DNA of 20,058 nt from JBBQDK01 sp038319625 (lineage in GTDB: Bacteria > Pseudomonadota > Gammaproteobacteria > JBBQDK01): assembly GCA_038319625.1 (NCBI GenBank), contig JBBQDK010000042.1, forward strand, positions 1-20,058, written 5' to 3'. The stretch's first letter is position 1. Every line of letters begins with the position of its first letter. The position numbers were made by a program, and so were the translations under genes. The notes beneath the pieces are model-generated. The model saw nothing but the letters and a program-made list of their open reading frames with translations, was not told the origin of the DNA and made no database searches. This document shows positions 5,961 to 12,965 of the stretch, one piece after another.

Positions 5961-7733
5961 ATGACTGCACAAACCGTCGTCGTCGATCCCATCACCCGTA
6001 TCGAAGGCCATCTGCGCATCGAGGCCGAAACCGATGACAGTGGAACCATCACCCGCGCCTCCAGTGCCGGCACCATGGTGCGCGGCATCGAGCTGATTCT
6101 GCGCGGTCGCGACCCACGCGATGCATGGGCCTTCGCGCAGCGCATCTGCGGCGTCTGCACGCTGGTGCACGGTCTGGCATCAGTGCGCTCCGTCGAGGAC
6201 GCGCTGAAATACGAGATCCCGCCCAACGCGCAACTGATCCGCAATCTCATGATCGGCGCACAGTACATCCACGACCATGTGATGCATTTCTATCACCTGC
6301 ATGCATTGGATTGGGTGGATGTGGTCTCGGCACTGAAAGCCGACCCCAAGGCAACCTCGGATCTCGCGCAATCGATCAGCAATTACCCAAAGTCCTCGCC
6401 CGGCTATTTCGCCGATATGCAGAAGAAGCTCAAGAATTTCGTCGAAGCCGGCCAACTCGGAATCTTTGCCAACGGCTATTGGGGTCACCCCGCCTACAAG
6501 TTGCCCCCAGAGGCAAATCTGATGGCGGTCGCGCATTACCTTGAAGCCCTGGCGTGGCAGCGCGACGTCGCGCAGCTGCACACCATCTTCGGCGGCAAGA
6601 ACCCGCATCCGAATTTCCTGGTCGGCGGCTCGCCGGCCGCAATCAGCGTTCATCCCGGCAACGAGGGCCAGGGCAATGGCCCGCACTTCCGTGGCGGTAC
6701 CGGCGCCACGGCGGTCAACATGGTCGGCTTGCAGAGAGTCAAAGAGATCATCGGGCAGATGAGTGCTTTCGTCGATCAGGTGTACGTGCCGGACACTCTC
6801 GCCATCGCCGGCTTCTATAAAGACTGGGCCACGCAAGGTGAAGGCATCGGCAATTTCATGACCTACGGCGATCTGCCGTCGAAAGGCATGACCGATCCGT
6901 CCAGTTTCCTGATCCCGCGTGGTGTGATCCTGAATCGTGATCTGTCCACCATCCATCCGATCGATCTCAACGCCGACGACGAAATCCAGGAATATGTCGC
7001 ACACTCCTGGTACGACTACAGCGTCGGCAAGGATAAAGGCCTGCATCCCTACAAGGGCGAGACCAACCTGAATTACACCGGACCCAAGCCGCCTTACGAG
7101 CATCTGGAAACCGACAAGAGCTACTCGTGGATGAAATCGCCGCGCTGGAAAGGCAAGGCCGTCGAGGTCGGACCGCTGGCACGCGTGTTGATGCTATATG
7201 CCTCGGGCCACGAGCAGACCAAGGAACTGGTGAACATGACGCTCAGCAAACTCGACCTGCCCGTGCAGGCGTTGTATTCCACACTCGGCCGCACTGCCGC
7301 GCGCACACTCGAGACCAAGATCATGGCCGACACCATGATGAGCTGGTACGACGATCTCATGACCAACATCAAGGCCGGCGATCTCAAGACTCACAACGAC
7401 AAGCACTGGGATCCGTCCACCTGGCCCAAGACCGCCAAAGGCGTCGGCTACATGGAGGCCCCGCGCGGCGCGCTGGCGCACTGGATCGTCATCAAGGATG
7501 GAAAGATCGACAATTACCAGGCTGTCGTACCCAGCACCTGGAACGCCGGCCCACGCGACCCCATGGGACAGGACGGACCCTATGAAGCCGCCTTGAAAGG
7601 CACCAAACTGTACGATGCCAAACAACCTATCGAGATCCTGCGCACCATCCACAGCTTCGATCCCTGCATTGCCTGCGCGGTGCACGTGACCGACCCGGAT
7701 GGCGAGGAACTGGTCAAGGTGAAGGTCAGGTAA
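5961..7733 (+). CDS. hynL: Membrane-bound [NiFe] hydrogenase large subunit, Isp-type
   Basis: This 590-residue catalytic subunit oxidises H2 at the NiFe(CN)2CO centre. The N-terminal ligand motif is RICGVC (61-66; Cys63, Cys66) and the C-terminal one is DPCIACAVH (567-575; Cys569, Cys572). The final 15 residues after His575, VTDPDGEELVKVKVR, are the expected peptide removed by the M52 protease encoded at the start of the operon. There is no signal peptide, which fits co-export with HynS through its Tat signal. AAGGA sits 8 nt before the ATG. The 56-nt gap after isp2 has no terminator-like structure. The hynS-isp1-isp2-hynL order, with the large subunit last, is diagnostic of the Isp type. Length and motifs look intact. 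Confidence 0.97.
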   Translation: MTAQTVVVDPITRIEGHLRIEAETDDSGTITRASSAGTMVRGIELILRGRDPRDAWAFAQRICGVCTLVHGLASVRSVEDALKYEIPPNAQLIRNLMIGAQYIHDHVMHFYHLHALDWVDVVSALKADPKATSDLAQSISNYPKSSPGYFADMQKKLKNFVEAGQLGIFANGYWGHPAYKLPPEANLMAVAHYLEALAWQRDVAQLHTIFGGKNPHPNFLVGGSPAAISVHPGNEGQGNGPHFRGGTGATAVNMVGLQRVKEIIGQMSAFVDQVYVPDTLAIAGFYKDWATQGEGIGNFMTYGDLPSKGMTDPSSFLIPRGVILNRDLSTIHPIDLNADDEIQEYVAHSWYDYSVGKDKGLHPYKGETNLNYTGPKPPYEHLETDKSYSWMKSPRWKGKAVEVGPLARVLMLYASGHEQTKELVNMTLSKLDLPVQALYSTLGRTAARTLETKIMADTMMSWYDDLMTNIKAGDLKTHNDKHWDPSTWPKTAKGVGYMEAPRGALAHWIVIKDGKIDNYQAVVPSTWNAGPRDPMGQDGPYEAALKGTKLYDAKQPIEILRTIHSFDPCIACAVHVTDPDGEELVKVKVR

Positions 7734-7864
7734 TCAATGCACACGGATTGAGCACAACGAAACAATCACCGCAGGCGATTCTGGACAGCCGCAGAGTGGA
7801 GACCGTCAATGGACTCCACAAGCCAGGATTCTGCCGAACGATATTACTTAGCGAGGAGAACGCC

Positions 7865-8455
7865 ATGGGTACTCGAGCAAGACTGCAATTCATCAGCGCT
7901 CTCGGCGCACTGGCCGTGCCGCTCACTGCATCGGCACATGTCCTCGGCATCAGCGGCGCCGGCTTCATGCAGGGCTTGATGCATCCGCTCTCGGGGCTCG
8001 ATCACTTACTGGCCATGTTCGCGGTAGGCCTGTGGGCCGCGCAACTCGGCGGCCGCGCGCTGTGGGCCGTCCCTCTGGCATTCGTCGGGACCATGGTGCT
8101 GGGCGCCACGCTCGGCATGTCAGGCTATGCCCTGCCCTTCACCGAGACCGTTATTGTGTTGTCGGTACTGATACTGGGCCTGATGATCAGCTTCGCAGTG
8201 TGCCTGCCGACCGCTGCCGGCATGTTGCTGGTCGGCGTGTTCGCATTGTTTCATGGACACGCGCACGGCACCGAACTGTTGCAGGCCTCGTCCGCTACGC
8301 TGTATGCGCTCGGCTTCATCATCACCACCGCGGCGCTGCATGGCACCGGCATACTCGCCGGGCTCGGCCTGTCTCGTATCGAGTCACGGCAATGGGTACG
8401 TGCCAGCGGTGCCGCCATTGCGATGACCGGACTGGCGCTGTTGCTGAATATCTAG
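7865..8455 (+). CDS. hupE: HupE/UreJ-family nickel permease-like membrane protein
   Basis: This 196-residue protein has a cleavable signal (1-24, ending TASA before His25) and about six hydrophobic segments. The family signature HPLSGLDH (40-47) holds the His and Asp residues implicated in nickel movement in HupE proteins. It probably supplies Ni2+ for hydrogenase assembly, acting in the inner membrane. The ATG at 7865 has GAGGAG 5 nt upstream; an open frame further upstream (from 7748) has no comparable site and would displace the signal peptide. It lies 131 nt after hynL with no terminator between them, and a hairpin plus T-tract follows, so it is likely the last gene of the rightward hydrogenase operon. 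Confidence 0.93.
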   Translation: MGTRARLQFISALGALAVPLTASAHVLGISGAGFMQGLMHPLSGLDHLLAMFAVGLWAAQLGGRALWAVPLAFVGTMVLGATLGMSGYALPFTETVIVLSVLILGLMISFAVCLPTAAGMLLVGVFALFHGHAHGTELLQASSATLYALGFIITTAALHGTGILAGLGLSRIESRQWVRASGAAIAMTGLALLLNI

Positions 8456-8484
8456 ATACACACTCCATCCTCCGTTATCTTGTA

Positions 8485-8505
8485 CGCTCCGCGGGGCGTT
8501 TTTTT
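8485..8505 (+). terminator. Rho-independent terminator after hupE
   Basis: CGCTC (8485-8489) pairs with GGGCG (8494-8498), including one G-U pair, around a 4-nt loop, followed by seven T (8499-8505). It sits 30 nt beyond the hupE stop. The stem is short, so strength is uncertain, but placement fits the end of the hydrogenase operon. Confidence 0.6.
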
Positions 8506-8524
8506 GCGCTCCGTCCCCATCGTA

Positions 8525-8553
8525 CCCCGGGCTGAGCGTAGCGAAACTCGGGG
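8525..8553. repeat. GC-rich imperfect hairpin repeat abutting a truncated gene
   Basis: CCCCGGG (8525-8531) pairs with CTCGGGG (8547-8553), with one wobble pair, around an inner segment GCTGAGCGTAGCGAAA. It resembles short intergenic palindromic repeats. The reading frame of the cyclic-nucleotide-binding fragment opens at the TAG inside this element (8539-8541), so the repeat marks the left breakpoint of that remnant. Copy number elsewhere in the genome is unknown. Confidence 0.5.
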
Positions 8554-8559
8554 AACGAA

Positions 8560-8787
8560 GTGGTACAGACACTGAAAGACGGCGATTGCTTCGGCGAAAT
8601 AGGATTATTGATATCCGTCCCGCGCACCGCCAGCATCAGGGCAAAAACCCTGTGCGATCTGTTCGTCCTGGAAAAATCCAGCTTCAGTCGGATTCTGCGC
8701 GACCACCCTCAGTTTGCGAAAACCATCAGCACCATCGCCAAAGAGCGTTACGACATCAACCTTTCTTCACAGCAATTTCTGGACTGA
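8560..8787 (+). pseudogene. 5'-truncated cyclic-nucleotide-binding domain fragment
   Basis: The open frame from GTG 8560 gives 75 residues: GDCFGEIGLL, then PRTASIRAKTLCDLFVLEKSSF. This is the second half of a CNB (cAMP/cGMP-binding) domain, including the phosphate-binding cassette (GEIGLL...PRTAS, with the phosphate-contacting Arg). The remaining residues resemble the C-terminal tail of CNB-bearing channels or CNB regulators. The first beta strands of the domain are missing, and the frame is closed just upstream by TAG (8539-8541) inside a hairpin repeat. There is no good ribosome-binding site before the GTG. I read it as a remnant of a larger gene whose 5' part was lost, possibly at the repeat. 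A short expressed half-domain cannot be excluded. Confidence 0.7.
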
Positions 8788-8794
8788 AGATATT

Positions 8795-8824
8795 TGGTCG
8801 TGTGCGACATAACAAGCACGACCA
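8795..8824. repeat. 8-bp inverted repeat downstream of the CNB fragment
   Basis: TGGTCGTG (8795-8802) and CACGACCA (8817-8824) are a perfect inverted repeat with a 14-nt loop, starting 8 nt after the CNB fragment stop. No T-tract follows, so it is not a standard intrinsic terminator. It may be a transcript-end hairpin or an operator upstream of the amylosucrase. Confidence 0.4.
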
Positions 8825-8997
8825 CAGGGGTGCGACTCCAGTCAGTGGGCTGATTTCCAAATAAACATGCCTCTTATCCCCGACGTATCCGCTGTTTGCC
8901 CTTCACCTTGCCGCCTCGTGCGCGTAAGCTAAGGACGATACGCATTCTTCCTTGCAGATGCCGCGCTACAGTGCAGGCATCAACGAGTCACAACCGC

Positions 8998-10968
8998 ATG
9001 TCTGAGTCACTCCAGCCGGATACCAACTGGCACAAAGAACACGCCGCTGCTTCCTTGCAACGGCTGTTGCCGCGCCTTGAGGCCCGTTTCGCGGACAAGG
9101 TCGATACCGATGAATGGCATGGCTATGTCCAGCGGCTGCGGGTCAATTTTCCGCCTCTGTTCTCCTGCCTGTACCGGCTCTACGGACGCCAATACGATTT
9201 CTTCTATCACCTGGAGAGCATCGTGGCGTCCGCGACGGACATGTGGCATGCCCGACCCACCGGCCTGAAGGCCCTGGACGCACTGCGTGAGGCGGATCCC
9301 CACTGGTACCAGTCGCAGCGTATCGTCGGCGCGATGTGTTATGTCGACCTGTTCGCGGACAACATCGCCGGACTGCGTGAACGCATTCCCTATCTGCTGG
9401 AGCTGGGTGTGAACTACCTGCATCTCATGCCCTTGTACAAAACACCCCCGGGCGACAACGACGGCGGTTACGCGGTTTCCAGCTATCGGGAACTGACACC
9501 GCGACTGGGCACCATGGAACAACTGGCGGAAGTCGCGGCGGAACTGCGTCGTCACGGTATCTCGCTGTGTCTCGACTTCGTCTTCAATCACACCTCGGAT
9601 GAACACGAGTGGGCCAGGCAGGCGCTGACGGGCGATACCGAGCATCAGGGCTATTACCGCATGTTTCCGGACCGCACCCTGCCGGATGCCTTCGAAGCGA
9701 CCATGTCGCCGGTGTTTCCCGACGAACACCCGGGCTCTTTTACCTATCGCAACCGTATCCGGAAATGGGTCTGGACCACCTTCCACAACTACCAATGGGA
9801 TCTCAACTACGAAAACCCGGTAGTGTTCAATCGCATGCTGGAGGAAATGCTGTTCCTCGCCAACCAGGGCGTGGAGATCCTGCGGCTGGATGCCGTGGCC
9901 TTCATCTGGAAAAAACTCGGCACCGATTGCCAGAACCTGCCCGAGGCCCATACGATCATCCAGGCCTTCAATGCCCTGGTGCGGATCGCGGCGCCGGCGA
10001 TGGTGTTCAAGTCGGAAGCAATCGTGCATCCGGACGAGGTCAAGAAATACATCAGCGAGCAGGAATGTTCACTATCGTACAACCCGCAACTGATGGCGCT
10101 GCTGTGGAATTCACTGGCAACCCGCAAGACACGCATCCTGAAGCACGCCATGCGGCGGCGCTTCGCCATTCCCGCGGGCTGCGCCTGGGTGAACTACGTG
10201 CGTTGTCACGATGACATCGGCTTCGCTTTTTCCAACGACGATGTCACGGACCTCGGGCTCGACCCTTCCGAACATCGGCGCTTCCTCACGCGATTTTATA
10301 CCGGTAGTTTCGCCGACAGCTTCGCCCGCGGCTTGCCGTTTCAGGAAAACATGCTGACCGGTGAAGCGCGTATTTCCGGTACCTGCGCATCCCTGGCCGG
10401 CCTGGAACAGGCAGAGGAGAGCACCGACGAGCGTGGCATCGACCTGGCGGTACGCCGCATACTGCTTGTTCACGGCATTATCCTGACCATCGGCGGCATT
10501 CCCCTGATCTATCTCGGTGACGAGATCGGGGCATTGAATAACTACAGTTATGATCAGGAAGCGGACAAGATCGGTGACACGCGCTGGCTGCATCGGGCCG
10601 CATTCGATCGAGTGCGTGCCGAACAGCGGCGCGACCCGAACACCACGCCGGGTCGCATCTACCAGGAACTGTTGCGGCTGATCCAGATCCGGCAGCAGAA
10701 CCCCGCCTTCGACCGCGCCGAGACCGAAATCGTCGACACCGGCAACGATCACGTGTTTGGCTATTTTCGCACCAATGGCGACCACAGTGTCCTGGTGCTG
10801 GCCAGCTTCAGCGAGGCGCCCCAGACCATCGAAGGCACCCGCTTGCGCCTGCTGGGTCTGCGCAAATCGGTAGTCGATCTGGTTGCCGGCCGCACCATAG
10901 TCGCCGCACATGCACTGGCACTCGAACCCTACGATTTTATGATACTGGCACGACCGGCAGGAGGCTGA
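8998..10968 (+). CDS. Amylosucrase (GH13 alpha-glucan-forming sucrose glucosyltransferase)
   Basis: This 656-residue protein splits sucrose and transfers glucose to alpha-1,4-glucan, releasing fructose. Catalytic motifs match amylosucrase (GH13 subfamily 4): nucleophile Asp298 in LRLDAVAFIWKK, acid/base Glu340 in VFKSEAIVHPD, and transition-state Asp405 in VRCHDDIGF. Region I is DFVFNHTSDEHEWA (193-206). The all-helical N-terminal domain (about 1-100, QYDFFYHLESIV) and the GDNDGGYAVSSYR segment are also typical. I chose the ATG at 8998 because residues from there match the family N-terminus; the open frame extends to 8896, but that extension is low-complexity and unlike the family. The ribosome site is weak. 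Sucrose phosphorylase or hydrolase activity is the main alternative. No sucrose synthesis gene is nearby. Confidence 0.9.
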   Translation: MSESLQPDTNWHKEHAAASLQRLLPRLEARFADKVDTDEWHGYVQRLRVNFPPLFSCLYRLYGRQYDFFYHLESIVASATDMWHARPTGLKALDALREADPHWYQSQRIVGAMCYVDLFADNIAGLRERIPYLLELGVNYLHLMPLYKTPPGDNDGGYAVSSYRELTPRLGTMEQLAEVAAELRRHGISLCLDFVFNHTSDEHEWARQALTGDTEHQGYYRMFPDRTLPDAFEATMSPVFPDEHPGSFTYRNRIRKWVWTTFHNYQWDLNYENPVVFNRMLEEMLFLANQGVEILRLDAVAFIWKKLGTDCQNLPEAHTIIQAFNALVRIAAPAMVFKSEAIVHPDEVKKYISEQECSLSYNPQLMALLWNSLATRKTRILKHAMRRRFAIPAGCAWVNYVRCHDDIGFAFSNDDVTDLGLDPSEHRRFLTRFYTGSFADSFARGLPFQENMLTGEARISGTCASLAGLEQAEESTDERGIDLAVRRILLVHGIILTIGGIPLIYLGDEIGALNNYSYDQEADKIGDTRWLHRAAFDRVRAEQRRDPNTTPGRIYQELLRLIQIRQQNPAFDRAETEIVDTGNDHVFGYFRTNGDHSVLVLASFSEAPQTIEGTRLRLLGLRKSVVDLVAGRTIVAAHALALEPYDFMILARPAGG

Positions 10969-11058
10969 AGTGAACCCGCAGCCTGGGTTGAACAACATGA
11001 AACCCGGATTCCGCATCGTTCAACACAACCGAGGACCGCTTCACCACAGCCTTGCCCT
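10969..11058. other. Convergent intergenic gap after amylosucrase
   Basis: These 90 nt separate the convergent amylosucrase and VF530 genes. A weak imperfect dyad, CTGGGTT (10983-10989) with AACCCGG (11001-11007), could form a short hairpin. It lacks a T-tract on either side, so I do not call a terminator. Confidence 0.4.
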
Positions 11059-11295
11059 TCAATCCGCCGCGCCATCAGAATCGAGGCTGCGCACATACAG
11101 ACCTTCCACCTTCTCCCTGGCCCAAGGTGTTTTGCGCAGGAACGTCAGGCTGGATTTGATACTGGGCTCGTGCGTAAAACAGTTGATGTTGACGATTCGA
11201 CCCAATGCCTCCCATCCATAGTGATCCACCAGACGCGTGAGCATCATTTCCAGAGTTACGCCATGCAGTGGATCATTGGCGCGGTGCTGACTCAT
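11059..11295 (-). CDS. VF530/DUF2132-family small DNA-binding protein
   Basis: This 78-residue protein has the family core NDPLHGVTLEMMLTRLVDHYGWEALG, then INCFTHEPSIKSSLTFLRKTPWAREKVEGLY. That is the full length of VF530/DUF2132 proteins, whose fold is that of a small helical DNA-binding protein with an unknown cellular role. The ATG at 11295 is preceded by GGGTGGCGGG, a purine-rich stretch that may serve as its ribosome site. It lies 30 nt downstream of the RRM gene on the same strand, so the two are probably co-transcribed. Confidence 0.88.
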   Translation of the reverse strand: MSQHRANDPLHGVTLEMMLTRLVDHYGWEALGRIVNINCFTHEPSIKSSLTFLRKTPWAREKVEGLYVRSLDSDGAAD

Positions 11296-11325
11296 CCCGC
11301 CACCCGACTCCCGGCGTCAGGGCAA

Positions 11326-11601
11326 TCAATCACGCGCCGGCTTTCCGGCCAAGTCCACCTCAGTCGTTTCCGCCTTTTTAACGCGAATTTTACTGCCGCC
11401 GACATCCCGCGCATTAAGCGCCTTTATCGCCACCTTGGCCTCACCCGCAAGAGGCATGTCAACAAACCCGAAACCCTTTGATTGTTTCGTCACTCTGTCC
11501 ATCATCACCTTGCAGTACTGCACGCCGCCATAGTCCCGGAACAGGGCCAGCAACTCCGCTTCCGTGGTATCACGAGACAAATTGCGCACCAGTATTTTCA
11601 T
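11326..11601 (-). CDS. RRM-domain RNA-binding protein
   Basis: This 91-residue protein is essentially one RRM fold. RNP2 is ILVRNL (3-8) and RNP1 is KGFGFVDM (42-49), containing both aromatic RNA-stacking positions (Phe44, Phe46). Single-RRM proteins of this size are common in proteobacteria and cyanobacteria, often cold- or stress-induced, and bind single-stranded RNA in the cytoplasm. A short charged tail (ETTEVDLAGKPARD) follows the fold. The ribosome site is weak (GGTG before ATG). Upstream lies a long non-coding stretch that could be a structured 5' leader. The VF530 gene follows after 30 nt. Confidence 0.92.
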   Translation of the reverse strand: MKILVRNLSRDTTEAELLALFRDYGGVQYCKVMMDRVTKQSKGFGFVDMPLAGEAKVAIKALNARDVGGSKIRVKKAETTEVDLAGKPARD

Positions 11602-11982
11602 AATCGCACCGATAAAAGCTTCGAATTAAGGAAGGGTCGCTCTCGAATGGAGACCCGGAATCGACTGACGGTGACCGCCGCCCGTGATGTCGCCACGATA
11701 TTGGCCTTATTGTAGTTGCTCGTGAATCTCTGTCTACCTCTACCGTATTATCGGATCACAAGTGGTCGCCGCGTTGACGGCACCTGGCCAGCCGAATCCC
11801 ACTGGCAGACCAACAGGCCGAGAGCTACCATTTGATTGACACACCGATGGCCCTACACTCGCATAGAATGAAGGCGCCACATGCGCTCAGTAATGCCACC
11901 AGGATTCCGATGACAAGCTGCCATATCGGCCCTGCACCGGATCTCGGGCAGATACTGATTACCTGAATCAGGGAGCCAAACA
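11602..11982. other. Non-coding region between the RRM gene and an interrupted secreted-protein gene
   Basis: This 381-nt stretch lies between divergent genes and holds no convincing ORF. On the reverse strand GATAATACGG (around 11740-11750) could be a -10 region for the RRM gene, leaving a leader of roughly 130 nt. On the forward strand TTGACA (11836-11841) and TAGAAT (11864-11869) are both good hexamers but 22 nt apart, too far for a standard promoter. Confidence 0.4.
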
Positions 11983-12363
11983 ATGATGGGAATAATCACT
12001 GGTTTCATACCCGCGCTGCTGCTGATGACGTCCGTCACGCAAGCCGCCACGCCGCCACAACCGAGCAACACTGACCGCGCCGCCATCTTCAAGGCGGCAG
12101 GCTTCAAGCTTATGAATGGTCAATATGTCCGTTGCGAAGACGATCCGTCGACGGCGTCGTATTAGGCCGGGCAGATCGAACTCGCCGATCGGAACAAAGA
12201 CGGCAAACCCGAGGCCTGGGTCAAGCTGCTCAAATCAACGGGCATTCCGACAGAACTGGCTGCACGCCGCAATGGCTGGCCGGTAATCGAGGTCGGCGGG
12301 CCGGGCCCCGGGCTGTTCCCGGTATATTACTTCGCTGGCGGGAAATACGTCCTCAAACGCTGA
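11983..12363 (+). pseudogene. Small secreted protein gene interrupted by one in-frame TAG
   Basis: The gene starts at ATG 11983 with GGGAG 7 nt upstream and a clear signal peptide (MMGIITGFIPALLLMTSVTQA, cleavage near residue 21). It reads to RCEDDPSTASY and then hits TAG at 12163-12165 (codon 61). The same frame stays open for another 65 codons, giving AGQIELADRNKDGKPEAW, EVGGPGPGLFPVYYF and AGGKYVLKR, and ends at TGA 12361-12363. The Asp-rich DRNKDGKPEAW segment is like the D-x-N-x-D-G-x-PEA loops of periplasmic proteins, so the downstream half looks like real protein. The whole frame is 126 residues without the stop. I cannot name the family. A recent nonsense mutation, a sequence error or stop readthrough would all fit. 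Confidence 0.72.
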
Positions 12364-12596
12364 GCAACCTGGTCTTTAGAGTACTTCCAGCTTTCGACAG
12401 AGCGCGATCGGGGGCGTCACCCCAGCTTGATACAGCAGTGCAAGGATTTCAGTTAAACGTTGATCCGCGTGGCGAGATCGACGTGCAAGTCAGAAACCGG
12501 GTACGGCGGCCGCACCGCTTGTAGAGCAGGGTGAGTTCGCATCATATTTACCCTGCTCCGAACTAATGTATCTGATTCGCGACTTGTCACAGCGTA
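12364..12596. other. Unassigned stretch downstream of two interrupted genes
   Basis: No gene is supported here. On the reverse strand about 12375-12490 reads as a fairly protein-like 37-codon segment (RLTEILALLYQAGVTPPIA) ending at a stop. It has no start or ribosome site, so it may be a decayed gene end. The inverted repeat at 12524-12558 lies in the right half. Confidence 0.4.
12524..12558. repeat. 9-bp inverted repeat between convergent interrupted genes
   Basis: GAGCAGGGT (12524-12532) and ACCCTGCTC (12550-12558) are a perfect inverted repeat with a 17-nt loop. It lies between the 3' ends of the two convergent interrupted genes. It could act as a bidirectional transcript end, but no T-tract follows on either strand. 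Confidence 0.5.
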
Positions 12597-12965
12597 TCAG
12601 ACAACGCTGCCGAACCCTTTGTCTACCGCGCCGGCCGGCACTTTGAGCCCTGCGATCAGGCAACCCTGCGCCACCGGACCAGCCGGGAAGAGTTAATAGA
12701 GAAATTTCATTCCGCCTCTGGAGTGAAACCTCTCGCTCAGGGCATCGTGCAGTTCACGCGTGTTGATGCCGGTGTTATCGTGCCTGGCATAGTAGTCCTG
12801 CAGTGCCTTCACCGCCTCCCAGTGATCCCCGCCAAGCTGCAGGCCGCCCTGTTGCGCCGTTTTCGCAGCAGCCTCGGGCGTCCATTCGGCTGGGGCGTTG
12901 GGGAATTCGGGGTCTCTGCGCGATCCGCTCGCGGACTCCATGATCACATCTGTCACTCCAGTCAT
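12597..12965 (-). pseudogene. DsrC/TusE-family protein gene interrupted by one in-frame TAA
   Basis: The ATG at 12965 has GGAGG upstream. The first 90 residues contain EFPNAPAEWTPEAAAKTA, GDHWEAVKALQDYYA and GGMKFLY, the DsrC/TusE layout. TAA then falls at 12693-12695 (codon 91). The same frame continues with LFPAGPVAQGC, AGLK and VPAGAVDKGFGSVV, ending at TGA 12597-12599, giving 122 residues in all. That continuation is the conserved DsrC/TusE C-terminus, so the stop truncates a real gene. Cys102 aligns with the first C-terminal cysteine of DsrC. Eleven residues later, where DsrC has its penultimate redox Cys (PTGCV), there is Ala113 (PAGAV). It is therefore a DsrC-like variant, not a standard DsrC, and probably not a standard sulfur carrier. 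A CAA-to-TAA change would explain the stop. Confidence 0.8.

Noticed and set aside
6180..7103. 307-codon reverse frame opposite hynL
   Set aside because: It is antisense to a clearly functional catalytic subunit gene, with no ribosome site or recognisable domain.
8896..8997. N-terminal extension of the amylosucrase from 8896
   Set aside because: The extension is Arg/Cys-rich with no family match, while ATG 8998 gives the normal N-terminus.
11836..11869. TTGACA and TAGAAT as a sigma-70 promoter for the interrupted secreted-protein gene
   Set aside because: The hexamers are 22 nt apart, outside the normal 16-18 nt spacing.
12163..12165. Amber codon read as pyrrolysine
   Set aside because: There is no sign of pyl genes or a methylamine pathway, and the next gene is interrupted by TAA, which pyrrolysine decoding would not explain.
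12524..12558. Rho-independent terminator
   Set aside because: The 9-bp arms are perfect but the loop is 17 nt and no T-tract follows on either strand; kept only as an inverted repeat.
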